DNA of 64,000 nt. It comes from CAYNFR01 sp964616755 (GTDB lineage: Bacteria; Bacteroidota; Bacteroidia; Chitinophagales; Saprospiraceae). Made by a program: the position numbers and the translations under genes. Shown here piece after piece: positions 8,923-17,651 of this stretch (the first letter of the stretch is position 1; every line of letters begins with the position of its first letter). The stretch covers positions 20,971 to 84,970 of the forward strand of contig CAZTSI010000011.1 of the NCBI GenBank assembly GCA_964616755.1, given 5' to 3'. Under the pieces are notes generated by a model, which did not search any database, was not told the origin of the DNA, and saw nothing but the letters and a program-made list of their open reading frames with translations.

Positions 8923-11451
8923 ATGGCTAATTGGACTTATTTACTCAGTACAGCCATAAAAGACAGTCGTAAGGATCTTGCCAAATTGGCGATGTTTATG
9001 GCCTCCATTGTCTTGGGTATTGCTGCCCTCGTTGCTATCAATTCCTTTAATTATAATCTTGTAGAAGATATTGATAAACAAGCCGCTGGCTTATTAGGCG
9101 CTGATATCGTTATCTCTGACAATAAACCGATCCCTACTGACATATTGACGGTGGCAGATTCACTTCCCGGTGAAAAGTCTTCGCAAATGCAGTTATTCTC
9201 TATGGGGTATATTCCTCATTTAGATGCGACTCAATTTGTGAGTATTAAGGCTTTGGAGGGTAATTTTCCTTTTTATGGTCAATTAAAAACTGAACCGGCT
9301 AGTGCTAGCGTTGATTTTCGTCAGTCTCAAAGTGTCGTCGTAGATGAAGGGATGATGTTGCAATATGGTTTGGAGATTGGCGATACCTTGCGATTGGGGA
9401 GTATAGGTTTTCCCATTGTAGGTCGACTACAAAGCCTTTTTGGTAGTGCTGCCATAGGTAGTACATTTGCACCAACCGTATATATCGCTAAACGCTATTT
9501 AACAGAAACAGGATTAATTCTTCCTGGAAGTTTAGTGGACTATGAGTACTATTACAAGGTACCTAAGGAGATAGATGCAGAAGAGTGGCGCAATAATCAT
9601 CGTCAATCTTTTCGAGATGAAAGTGTTAGAATCGAGACTATTGAGAGTCGAAAAGAGGATTTGAACGAGGCGTTTTCTAATCTCAATTACTTTCTAAACT
9701 TAGTAGCTCTAGTATCTCTTTTGTTGGGCTGTATTGGAGTCGCGAGCAGTGTATTAATCTATGTCAAAACAAAAATACCTTCAATAGCCGTTTTCCGATG
9801 CCTTGGTATGAAAGGTGAGCAGGCTCTAGCAGTATATTTTATTCAAATAGGTATTTTAGGTTTAGTAGGAGTGGCTATCGGCGCGGTTTTAGGTAGCGCC
9901 ATTCAGATGTATTTGCCCGTCATTTTTAAAGACTTTTTGCCATATGAAGTGACGATGTCCTTTTCAGCAAAGGCTTTTGTGGAAGGCATCGTTATCGGCT
10001 TAGTGATAACCATGCTTTTTGCCCTCGGGCCATTATTGAGCGTGCGTCAAGTAAGTCCTTTGATGACGCTGCGCACCTCCGACGATTCAGAAGAAGGTGC
10101 CAAAGACCCTTGGAGATGGCTTGTGTACGTCAGCATCGTCGCAAGTATTTATTTTTTCTTATGGCGTCTGACAGGCGATCCAGTTGGTGGGGCATTTTTT
10201 ACAATCGGCTTAGGTGTTGCATTTGCAATCTTATACGGTGTATCTAAATTGATTGTTAGGATGATACGCATATTTTTTCCGACCAGTTGGAATTATGTAT
10301 TTCGACAAGGATTATCTAACCTCTTCCGGCCCAATAATCAGACTACTCTACTCATTCTTTCTATTGGTTTAGGAACAGCCGTGCTTACAACGCTGTTTAT
10401 TATTCAAGGTTTGCTGCTCAAGAATGTCTCTTCTATGGATGCAGGTAGTCAGCCAAATATGATCCTTTATGGTATTGAAACAAATCAAAAAGATGAGTTA
10501 GCGTCACTTACAACTGAATACGATTTGCCGCTCATCCAACAAGTACCTATCATCACGATGAATCTTGACGGTTGGAAAGGCAAAACTAAAAAAGAATGGA
10601 TTGCAGATACCAGTCGAACTGCTAGCAGATGGGCCATGAACAGAGAGGCTCGCGTAACTTTTCGGGACACTATTAATCCAGACGAAAAACTCATTCGAGG
10701 AGAATACACGGGCATTGTAGCCCCTGGTGACTCCATTTTTATTTCTCTAGCAGATAGTTGGGCAGAAGGGCTAGATGTAGATTTAGGCGATGAAATATTG
10801 TGGAATGTTCAAGGTGCCCGCATCAAAACCTACGTTGGTAGCATACGAGAGATCAATTTTAATTCGATGCAAACGCGATTTTTCGTCTTATTTCCCTTAG
10901 GAGTCTTAGAAAGTGCCCCACAGTTTCATGTCCTAGTCACTAAATCCCCTGACACCCAAACCACGGCAAAATATCGCAGTGCCGTGGTGAAAAAATTTCC
11001 GAATGTATCTGTAGTTGATCTAGGCAGTATTCTTGTGGCCTTGAATGAAATTCTTAAAAAAGTGAGCTACATTATCCAGTTTATGGCAGCGTTCAGCATT
11101 TTGACAGGTTTCATTGTCCTCCTCAGCTCCTTATTGCTCAGCAAATATCAACGTATTAAAGAAAGCGTATTATTGAGAACTATAGGCGCCACATCACGCC
11201 AAATATTATTGATCAGTGCCACTGAATATTCCCTTCTAGGTATTTTATCTGCAAGCACAGGTATCGTTTTGGCTATCCTTGGCAGCTTTATCTTAGCTAA
11301 AAATCAGTTGGAGCTAGATTTCTCACTGAATTGGTGGCCCATTGTTATGATTTTCCTTATAGTAGTAAGCATAACGGTGATTATTGGCTTGTTTAATAGT
11401 CGAGAGGTCATCAATAAGTCACCGCTAGAGGTTTTGCGCAAAGAAGTATAA
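8923..11451 (+). CDS. ybbP: ABC transporter permease, YbbP/FtsX family
   Basis: This 842-residue inner-membrane permease is the partner of the adjacent ATPase. It contains an N-terminal transmembrane helix (about 22-40), a large periplasmic domain, then two FtsX blocks: helices near residues 255-380 with SIAVFRCLGMKGEQA, and near 715-830 with ESVLLRTIGATSRQIL. Central helices occur at about 400-440 and 470-500. The duplicated FtsX layout and length match YbbP, not single-FtsX MacB or LolC/E. Such exporters are thought to work on envelope lipids or lipoproteins rather than small solutes. The gene ends 34 bp before the convergent nucleoside hydrolase. Confidence 0.9.
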   Translation: MANWTYLLSTAIKDSRKDLAKLAMFMASIVLGIAALVAINSFNYNLVEDIDKQAAGLLGADIVISDNKPIPTDILTVADSLPGEKSSQMQLFSMGYIPHLDATQFVSIKALEGNFPFYGQLKTEPASASVDFRQSQSVVVDEGMMLQYGLEIGDTLRLGSIGFPIVGRLQSLFGSAAIGSTFAPTVYIAKRYLTETGLILPGSLVDYEYYYKVPKEIDAEEWRNNHRQSFRDESVRIETIESRKEDLNEAFSNLNYFLNLVALVSLLLGCIGVASSVLIYVKTKIPSIAVFRCLGMKGEQALAVYFIQIGILGLVGVAIGAVLGSAIQMYLPVIFKDFLPYEVTMSFSAKAFVEGIVIGLVITMLFALGPLLSVRQVSPLMTLRTSDDSEEGAKDPWRWLVYVSIVASIYFFLWRLTGDPVGGAFFTIGLGVAFAILYGVSKLIVRMIRIFFPTSWNYVFRQGLSNLFRPNNQTTLLILSIGLGTAVLTTLFIIQGLLLKNVSSMDAGSQPNMILYGIETNQKDELASLTTEYDLPLIQQVPIITMNLDGWKGKTKKEWIADTSRTASRWAMNREARVTFRDTINPDEKLIRGEYTGIVAPGDSIFISLADSWAEGLDVDLGDEILWNVQGARIKTYVGSIREINFNSMQTRFFVLFPLGVLESAPQFHVLVTKSPDTQTTAKYRSAVVKKFPNVSVVDLGSILVALNEILKKVSYIIQFMAAFSILTGFIVLLSSLLLSKYQRIKESVLLRTIGATSRQILLISATEYSLLGILSASTGIVLAILGSFILAKNQLELDFSLNWWPIVMIFLIVVSITVIIGLFNSREVINKSPLEVLRKEV

Positions 11452-11484
11452 TCTTTAATGATGTGATAGTCAGTCGCAATTACA

Positions 11485-12420
11485 TTAAGCCAGAAGCGAA
11501 GACGTCAGTAGAGATCTAAACTTAAATGCATCTGCCGTGGTTACAATTTTGAGATTTTTACCTTGTTCGCTCTCTTGGAGTTCTACAAATCCCCGATGGG
11601 GTGAACGGTCATCGCCACCTATTACTCTGGCTGAATAATATCGTGAATGAATGGCAATGTTATGATCAATAGCTATGGCCATAGCTATTGGATCCGCCAA
11701 TGTCACCACTGTCGAAGGCTCGTTGGCCAGAGACCACTTAATACGAGTCTGTTGGATGTCTGCTGCCAATTGTGCCTTGAATGTTCCAAGATTTCGCATG
11801 TTTTCTACTTCTTGCAAGGTCAATCCGGCTGCCTGACACGTAACGTCCCAACCAATCATCGTCTTGGCTAATGCCGAGCAAAGTACGATGTCGGCTGCTT
11901 CTGGATCCGCCCATATATTGTACTCGGCAAATGGGGTAATATTACCCGGAAGCTCAACTAATCCACCCATGATGTATACGTGCTTGACCAAAGGGATCAA
12001 ACCCCTATGTAAAAGACAAAAATGCGCCAAATTGGTCAGCGGCCCTAAGAGGATCAACTCTATTTCGTGCGGAAATTGATTTACCATCTGCGCCAATTGC
12101 TCTACCGCATCCCCTTCGTCAGCCGACCGACCATATGCTTGAAGGCCAATATCACCGAGTCCATCTTTGCCATGAATAAAATCTGCCACATCTAGCGTAC
12201 GACTCAAGGGAGTGCCAGCGCCAATAAACACAGGACAATCATAGACGCATAGCTCTCTAAGGAATAAAACATTTTGAACGACGCGATCTAGCGATACATT
12301 ACCTGCAACCGTAGAAATACCCATTACTCGTGCATCCGCAGCCGCGAAAGCCATCATCAAGGCAATCGCGTCATCCGTGCCTGCGTCAGTATCAATAAAA
12401 AATTTTCTATGCTTATCCAT
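11485..12420 (-). CDS. Inosine/uridine-preferring nucleoside hydrolase
   Basis: This enzyme splits the N-glycosidic bond of ribonucleosides to free base and ribose for salvage. The calcium-binding signature DTDAGTDDAIAL stands at residues 10-21. The conserved ILLGPLTNLA block is near residue 123, PFAEYNIWADPEAA near 163, and a C-terminal Asp in VTLADPIAMA around residue 240. The 311-residue length is normal. There is no signal peptide, so it is cytoplasmic. It is a single gene, convergent with ybbP and divergent from the oxygenase at 12577. Base specificity cannot be judged from sequence. Confidence 0.93.
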   Translation of the reverse strand: MDKHRKFFIDTDAGTDDAIALMMAFAAADARVMGISTVAGNVSLDRVVQNVLFLRELCVYDCPVFIGAGTPLSRTLDVADFIHGKDGLGDIGLQAYGRSADEGDAVEQLAQMVNQFPHEIELILLGPLTNLAHFCLLHRGLIPLVKHVYIMGGLVELPGNITPFAEYNIWADPEAADIVLCSALAKTMIGWDVTCQAAGLTLQEVENMRNLGTFKAQLAADIQQTRIKWSLANEPSTVVTLADPIAMAIAIDHNIAIHSRYYSARVIGGDDRSPHRGFVELQESEQGKNLKIVTTADAFKFRSLLTSSLLA

Positions 12421-12576
12421 GAAGTAAAGCTCGAAATAGAACGTACAAGAGGGCGTGAATGAACATCATTACAGAAGATAAAGGTCGCAAAATAATGTAC
12501 GATTAGGATAAAATTATATTATACATTATTATTATTTAATATATTTATAGTCTTGAATGTCAATATATAATTAATT

Positions 12577-13530
12577 ATGTCTAGTCCAGTTGTTCCCGTA
12601 GTCGATTTGCAGCAATATGTTTTGGGAAATCCAGATCAAAAAGAGCAATTTATTACCTCCTTATCGGATGCTTTCAAGACCATCGGTTTTGTGGCCGTTA
12701 AAAATCATGGTATCAGTCAAACCTTGATAGATGACTTCTATACCTACTCTAATCACTTCTTTGCATTACCCGTAGAGATTAAAGAGAAATATGAAATAGC
12801 CGGAATGGCGGGACAAAGAGGGTATACCTCTTTTGGCAAGGAACATGCTAAACATTCAAAGGTGGCTGACTTAAAAGAATTTTTCCAAATAGGTCAACAA
12901 GTTAGCGATGATCATCCGGCAAAATCAAAATATCCTGACAATGTCTCGATCGCAGAAGTACCGCAGTTTTCGCAAAAAGCTTGGGAGTTGTATCAGGACT
13001 TTGAGCGGGTTGGCAGTTATTTATTAGAGGCGATTGCTATATTTTTAGATCTAGAGCCAGATTATTTTGCTAAGCAAACAAGAGAAGGGTCGAGCATTTT
13101 GCGCGCCATTCACTATCCACCCATTACAGTCGAGCCCGCTTCAGCCATACGTGCGGAGCAACATGAGGATATTAATCTAATAACCCTATTAGTTGGAGCT
13201 TCATCTGGTGGACTTCAACTTCAAAATAAAGATGGTCAATGGTTAGATGCCGTCCCTGAGCCAGACGAATTAATGATTAATGTTGGCGATATGCTTCAGC
13301 GCTTGACCAACAATCTTTTGAAATCAACAACGCACAGAGTTGTCAATCCACCTCGTGAAGAATGGCACAAACCAAGGTTGTCTATTCCTTTTTTTATGCA
13401 TCCTGTGGCAGAAATGGATCTCACTTGTCTATCAACTTGTATTACTAAGGATAACCCTTTGCAGTACGAACCAACTACAGCTGGAGAATATTTAGATGAA
13501 CGACTCAGAGAGATTGGGCTTAAAAAATAA
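12577..13530 (+). CDS. 2OG-Fe(II) oxygenase, isopenicillin N synthase-like
   Basis: This 317-residue soluble dioxygenase belongs to the IPNS/ACC oxidase/gibberellin oxidase superfamily. An N-terminal DIOX_N region (VPVVDLQQYV, VKNHGIS) is followed by the catalytic double-stranded beta-helix. The iron ligands are the His and Asp of EQHEDINLIT and the His of STTHRVVNPP, and RLSIPFF carries the Arg-x-Ser that binds the 2-oxoglutarate carboxylate. Bacterial members hydroxylate or desaturate small molecules; no neighbouring pathway gene hints at the substrate. The 156 bp upstream are very AT-rich. It is convergent with batD, 47 bp apart. Confidence 0.9.
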   Translation: MSSPVVPVVDLQQYVLGNPDQKEQFITSLSDAFKTIGFVAVKNHGISQTLIDDFYTYSNHFFALPVEIKEKYEIAGMAGQRGYTSFGKEHAKHSKVADLKEFFQIGQQVSDDHPAKSKYPDNVSIAEVPQFSQKAWELYQDFERVGSYLLEAIAIFLDLEPDYFAKQTREGSSILRAIHYPPITVEPASAIRAEQHEDINLITLLVGASSGGLQLQNKDGQWLDAVPEPDELMINVGDMLQRLTNNLLKSTTHRVVNPPREEWHKPRLSIPFFMHPVAEMDLTCLSTCITKDNPLQYEPTTAGEYLDERLREIGLKK

Positions 13531-13577
13531 GCATTATCCAAAATATCTGATATTATCTAGCATGTATCTTAGGCTTT

Positions 13578-15290
13578 TTAGCTAGTCACAGTTCGGCTAA
13601 GTTCAATACCCTCAATAATACCTAGAGCCATCTCATAATCAGCGTGCGCATTGTCTGGGGTAAGCGCTGCATACAAGGCCTGCTCGCCTCGTTGGAGTAG
13701 TGTCATCAATGAAGGAGTAAGTTCCTGTAGAAGGTGTTCTTCTAATAATGCTGCAATGTCCGCTTTGCTCAATTGTTTGGTATCTAGCTTCAGCTTGTCA
13801 GCCAAATACTGTAACACCGCTACGCGTAATTCAATATAGTACTTTTGGATATCGCCTTTTAATAAGCCATCTTTGGCAGCGGACAATTGATGTAAGGCAA
13901 TCTTTCGCGCCCGCTTTTGGCGGATGTCTTTTATGTCTATACTTTCGCGCTTTTCTACCACTTTATGGTAGACAAATAAACTCATTAGCGCAAGGACACA
14001 GATGCCATTTAATATCCAGTATCCAATAGAATTTACAAATGGCTTGGAAGGAGACTTAAGGTGACTTGTGGCGTATATCGGCGGAAGCTCAATCCTTTGA
14101 GATGCCAAGTCTGTCTTGGTGCGATTGCTTCCTTGTAAGACATTCACCGAATATTCCTGACTCATGACTCGCTCATAAGTACCACTATCTGGATTATAAA
14201 AGCTCATCTCCGGTTGGAAATTTATAGTACCTGTACGTTTTGGCAACAACAAATACTCGTATGTTTTGGTCACTTGAATTTTGTTATTTTGCTGTACGGC
14301 CTCTTCGGCAAGCAGATTGGGTTCGTAGATCTCAAAATCCGCGGTAAAAGGTTGCTTTGGAGCTTCAATAAACTTAGGATCACCAAATCCCCTAATCTGC
14401 AAGGTCAAATTGATCGCATCATCCATTGTAATGCTGTTCTTGTCTACAGATGTGCCTAGATAAAAGTCTCCCACTGCACCACAAAAGGAGGTAGGAGCAT
14501 CCGCGGGCAGTTCGGCGATATGTATGGTAACGGGCTCAGAACCAACCCTAGCTTGTCTTAATCGAGTATTAAAGAAAAAATTTGTTCGAGCGCCTGGTTC
14601 AGAAATACCCAACTCAACTGTTGTAGATGGTATAGTAAACGTACCTTTTTTCTGAGGAAATAATGCGAAGGCGCCTAACATTCTACTCACATATTGGACA
14701 CCGTTGCGTACGACCCGCTCAGCCTCTGGACTAACTCTATCCAATGCTTGCCGATAAAAACCGTCCACCTCCGGCAGTCTCGAAAAATCATACGATCGCA
14801 CATCCTCTGTGGTCAATAACACATAACTTAAGGTAACCTGCTGCCCAATGAAAGCCGTATCATGACTAATCAATAATTCTAAGATATTGGTATTGGATGC
14901 TGATGAAGCTACGGCGTTATTGCCCTTTATCACTTCAATAGTTATAGGCTCAGTTTTATACTCTTTTCCATCTACTATGATACGTGCTGACCCTAAGGTA
15001 TATCGACCAGGCTTACTAGAAGTGAGCACATAACTATAGCTAAGCTTTTGACTTGTCCTGCCATTAATGATAGTCATTTGGGTGGATTGAGAAGGGCCAC
15101 CGACAACATCAAAATCGTCAAAAGCTGGTGCTTGAAAACCCTGCCCATTAGCATTCTCAAGGGTAAAACTTACTTGAAAATAGTTGTCTTGAACAATTTG
15201 CTTGGCATCAGTGGCGGCAACAAATCGAACCGACTGCGACCAAACGGACGAAATGAGGCACACAAACAAAGCCGTCAATCCTTGTCGCAT
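13578..15290 (-). CDS. batD: BatD, large periplasmic protein of the Bat complex
   Basis: This 570-residue protein has a signal peptide (GLTALFVCLISSVWSQS). A BatD/oxygen-tolerance domain rich in beta-sheets fills most of the exported part, opening with FTLENANGQGFQAPAFDDFDVV-like phrasing. One transmembrane helix at about 432-452 (IGYWILNGICVLALMSLFVY) is followed by a cytoplasmic helical tail of about 110 residues. Known Bat clusters pair BatD with VWA proteins BatA/BatB and a MoxR ATPase; in Bacteroides they affect aerotolerance, though the mechanism is open. It is the last gene of the operon, 2 bp after the short BatD-like gene, with which it shares the N-terminal domain. Confidence 0.9.
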   Translation of the reverse strand: MRQGLTALFVCLISSVWSQSVRFVAATDAKQIVQDNYFQVSFTLENANGQGFQAPAFDDFDVVGGPSQSTQMTIINGRTSQKLSYSYVLTSSKPGRYTLGSARIIVDGKEYKTEPITIEVIKGNNAVASSASNTNILELLISHDTAFIGQQVTLSYVLLTTEDVRSYDFSRLPEVDGFYRQALDRVSPEAERVVRNGVQYVSRMLGAFALFPQKKGTFTIPSTTVELGISEPGARTNFFFNTRLRQARVGSEPVTIHIAELPADAPTSFCGAVGDFYLGTSVDKNSITMDDAINLTLQIRGFGDPKFIEAPKQPFTADFEIYEPNLLAEEAVQQNNKIQVTKTYEYLLLPKRTGTINFQPEMSFYNPDSGTYERVMSQEYSVNVLQGSNRTKTDLASQRIELPPIYATSHLKSPSKPFVNSIGYWILNGICVLALMSLFVYHKVVEKRESIDIKDIRQKRARKIALHQLSAAKDGLLKGDIQKYYIELRVAVLQYLADKLKLDTKQLSKADIAALLEEHLLQELTPSLMTLLQRGEQALYAALTPDNAHADYEMALGIIEGIELSRTVTS

Positions 15291-15292
15291 CT

Positions 15293-15844
15293 TTAGATTT
15301 TGCGCGTTTTAAGTTTTTTAAATTTCATTCTCATGGAATCTTGCTCTGTCATCACTGTAGTGTCTTGTCCTTGGCTTCTACTAGGTCTAGGACTCATTCG
15401 TTGAGGCATCAGGCCTTTCTCTTGTTCAACCAAATGCAGCGGATTAGGTAAGACTTGGATAAGCTTGGCTTCACTTGTCAAAATTTCTTTCCCAGTATCT
15501 AACTTTCCTGATGGCACTGTGCAAACTCCTTCTCCGCCTACAGCAAGTATATATGAATAGCTCGCTGATTGAGAAACTTCACCATTGACCATGCTAATTT
15601 GACTAGAGGTATTCGGTCCAGAAAGCACTTCAAAATCTTCAAAACTAGGCGGTATAAAATCTCCCTGAATATTGACAATTGAAAACCGTACGTGTACATA
15701 ATTATAGGCTAGCAGCGTATCTCTATTTACTTCTACCCAAAAACCTGTCTCCTGTGCTATCATGGTTTGACTACAAAAAAATGACAGAAGAACGACTACG
15801 ATATTTCTAAGTTTCGAGAGCTTACTCGTGTACGACATTACCAA
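15293..15844 (-). CDS. Short second BatD-like protein (N-terminal domain only)
   Basis: This 183-residue exported protein (signal VVVLLSFFCSQTMIAQ) resembles the first 130 or so residues of its neighbour BatD. Compare VHVRFSIVNIQGDFIPPSFEDFEVLSG here with the equivalent VNSFTLENANG..FDDFDVVGG region there, and the shared pattern ..QISMVNGEVSQSASYSYIL. It lacks BatD's remaining domains, the transmembrane helix and the cytoplasmic tail. It ends in a basic stretch (MRMKFKKLKTRKI). Its start overlaps the end of batC by 7 bp, and batD follows after 2 bp, so it is inside the operon. It could be a soluble periplasmic partner of the complex or a duplicated remnant. Confidence 0.8.
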   Translation of the reverse strand: MVMSYTSKLSKLRNIVVVLLSFFCSQTMIAQETGFWVEVNRDTLLAYNYVHVRFSIVNIQGDFIPPSFEDFEVLSGPNTSSQISMVNGEVSQSASYSYILAVGGEGVCTVPSGKLDTGKEILTSEAKLIQVLPNPLHLVEQEKGLMPQRMSPRPSRSQGQDTTVMTEQDSMRMKFKKLKTRKI

Positions 15845-16563
15845 TCTTTTAGAGGTTTCATTTTATTGCCAGATGCTTTGCGCATTTTTTCTTGAACATT
15901 TTTGTCTTCATTTTCAATTACTTGCAAAAGCTTTTCTGCATCTTCTTTTGACATTTCTTGTGAATCAGTGGCTTGACTTGATTCTTGTTGTTCCTCAGAA
16001 GAATCTGATGTGTTTTGTTGTTGGTTTTGCTGTTCTTGTTGATGCTGTTCTTCTTTCTGATCAATTTGATCTTGTTGTTGTTGGTTCTCCTGTTGTTGCT
16101 GTTGCTGCTGCTCTTGCTGTTTTTTTAAGAGTTTGGCCATATAGAGATTTCTCAGGGCATCTTGATCATTTGGATTAAGGGACAAAGTATTTTTATAGGC
16201 ATCAACAGCCTCTTCAAATTTACCCTCCTTTAGTTGAGCGGTGCCTTTATTATAAAATGCCTCGGCTTTTTGAAATGATTCTTTAGCCTGTCCCGCACTC
16301 GACTCATAGTGCTGTGCAGCTTCTTCAAATCTGTCTTGTTGAAAAACCGCATTGCCTAAGTTGAAGAAAGCTTTGCTGTCTGCCTTTTTTTCTATGGCTT
16401 TTCTATAGTTTTCCTCTGCCGTAGTAAATTGATCCGCTTTGTATGCTTTGTCCCCCGTTCGCTTAAGTTTGTGTGTCGATTGAGCATTTAACGGGGAAAT
16501 CATAAATAATAGAAATGCTGAAACAATAATACTTGGCCAGTGTAAGCTATGTGCACACTTCAT
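15838..16563 (-). CDS. batC: BatC, exported TPR protein with Gln-rich segment
   Basis: This 241-residue protein has a signal peptide (IIVSAFLLFMISPLNAQ). Three tetratricopeptide repeats follow at about residues 30-145 (AFFNLGNAVFQQDRFEEAAQHY; AFYNKGTAQLKEGKFEEAVDAY). A striking Gln/Glu-rich low-complexity tract runs from about 150 to 205, dominated by QQQ runs, and ends in acidic SKEDAEKLLQVIENEDKNVQE. The C-terminal motif is typical of BatC. TPRs would link the VWA proteins and BatD in the periplasm. It lies 47 bp after batB and overlaps the next gene by 7 bp. Confidence 0.88.
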   Translation of the reverse strand: MKCAHSLHWPSIIVSAFLLFMISPLNAQSTHKLKRTGDKAYKADQFTTAEENYRKAIEKKADSKAFFNLGNAVFQQDRFEEAAQHYESSAGQAKESFQKAEAFYNKGTAQLKEGKFEEAVDAYKNTLSLNPNDQDALRNLYMAKLLKKQQEQQQQQQQENQQQQDQIDQKEEQHQQEQQNQQQNTSDSSEEQQESSQATDSQEMSKEDAEKLLQVIENEDKNVQEKMRKASGNKMKPLKDW

Positions 16564-16610
16564 TTTTATGATTTTATTATTTGGTTCAAAAAATTCATTT
16601 GGCCGTTGTT

Positions 16611-17645
16611 TTATTTACTATTTATTTGTTCGCTCCATCTTGGCTCTGATTGTTTTGCCTTTTCCGCTAAAAACAACTCGATGACAACGAATAAAATTCC
16701 CAATGCCAATAAATATTGAAAGTAGCTGATATACTCCGTAAACGATCGCTGCTCTACATCCCTTTTGGCAATCTGGTCGATTCGTCGGCTAATACCTGTC
16801 ACGATTTCTGTTCCCTGACCTATGAGCCACGATTCACCACCACCCGCTCGAGCCATTTCATTGACCAGATCAACGTTGAGCGCTGTGGTGACCGTATTGC
16901 CGTCTTGATCTCTTTTGAGCAATTGTTGGCCTTGTGCGAAATAAGGAATCACTGCTCCCTCTTTGGTTCCCACCCCGATGGTAAAAACAAAGAGACCATT
17001 TTCTTTAGCCTCTTTAATGACCCTAATGGCTTCACTATCGTGATCTTCGCCATCTGTCACGATGATCAGCGCCCTCTGCGCAGGCTTGTCGCTTTGATAG
17101 GCCCGTTCAGCCAACTGAACAGCTTCCGCGATAGCCGTTCCTTGTGTTGTTGCTTGTCCAGTATTGGCACTATTGATAAATAATTGTGCAGCCGCATAAT
17201 CGTTCGTCAAAGGCATTTGTAAATAGGCGTTCCCAGCAAAAAGTATAAGGCCTATTCTATTTCCTTTCAACCCTTGAACAATACTGTTGCAAAGTTTCTT
17301 AGCCCTCTCCAAACGGTTGGGAGAAATATCTTCGGCAAGCATACTAAAAGAAATATCCAAAGCAATAAATACATCGGAACTTTGTGCTTTGACCTTTTCC
17401 TTTTTACTACCCCATTGCGGATTAGCCAATGCCAAAACCAACATCCCGAGCGCGGCAAATAAAAAGCCCGTCTTTAAAAGATTCATTCGCGGTTGCCAGC
17501 CTACAATCAATTTTTGTAGCAAATCAACTTGGCCTAAATCTTTAAGTCTTTGTGATCTGTGGCGCAAATAAACATAATACACCAAGCTCATGAGCGGTAT
17601 CAACCACAATAGGAAAAGATAAGCAGATGATTCGAATCTAAACAT
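16611..17645 (-). CDS. batB: BatB, membrane-anchored VWA protein
   Basis: This 344-residue VWA protein has two N-terminal membrane helices (about 8-27 and 57-77), a von Willebrand A domain from about 90 to 280, and a C-terminal helix at about 308-328. The metal-binding MIDAS motif is ALDISFSM (DxSxS), with the Thr in PLTNDYAAA and Asp in VTDGEDHDSEA completing the site. The N-terminus has the BatA-type FRFESSAYLFLL opening. VWA proteins paired with MoxR are thought to act as substrate-selecting or metal-dependent adaptors. It starts 6 bp after batA. Confidence 0.92.
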   Translation of the reverse strand: MFRFESSAYLFLLWLIPLMSLVYYVYLRHRSQRLKDLGQVDLLQKLIVGWQPRMNLLKTGFLFAALGMLVLALANPQWGSKKEKVKAQSSDVFIALDISFSMLAEDISPNRLERAKKLCNSIVQGLKGNRIGLILFAGNAYLQMPLTNDYAAAQLFINSANTGQATTQGTAIAEAVQLAERAYQSDKPAQRALIIVTDGEDHDSEAIRVIKEAKENGLFVFTIGVGTKEGAVIPYFAQGQQLLKRDQDGNTVTTALNVDLVNEMARAGGGESWLIGQGTEIVTGISRRIDQIAKRDVEQRSFTEYISYFQYLLALGILFVVIELFLAEKAKQSEPRWSEQINSK

Positions 17646-17651
17646 ACTTGC

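Noticed and set aside
15990..16120. CAA/CAG-like repeat as a possible mobile or structural repeat
   Set aside because: It is the coding sequence of BatC's Gln-rich tract, in frame with the TPRs, and not an independent repeat element.
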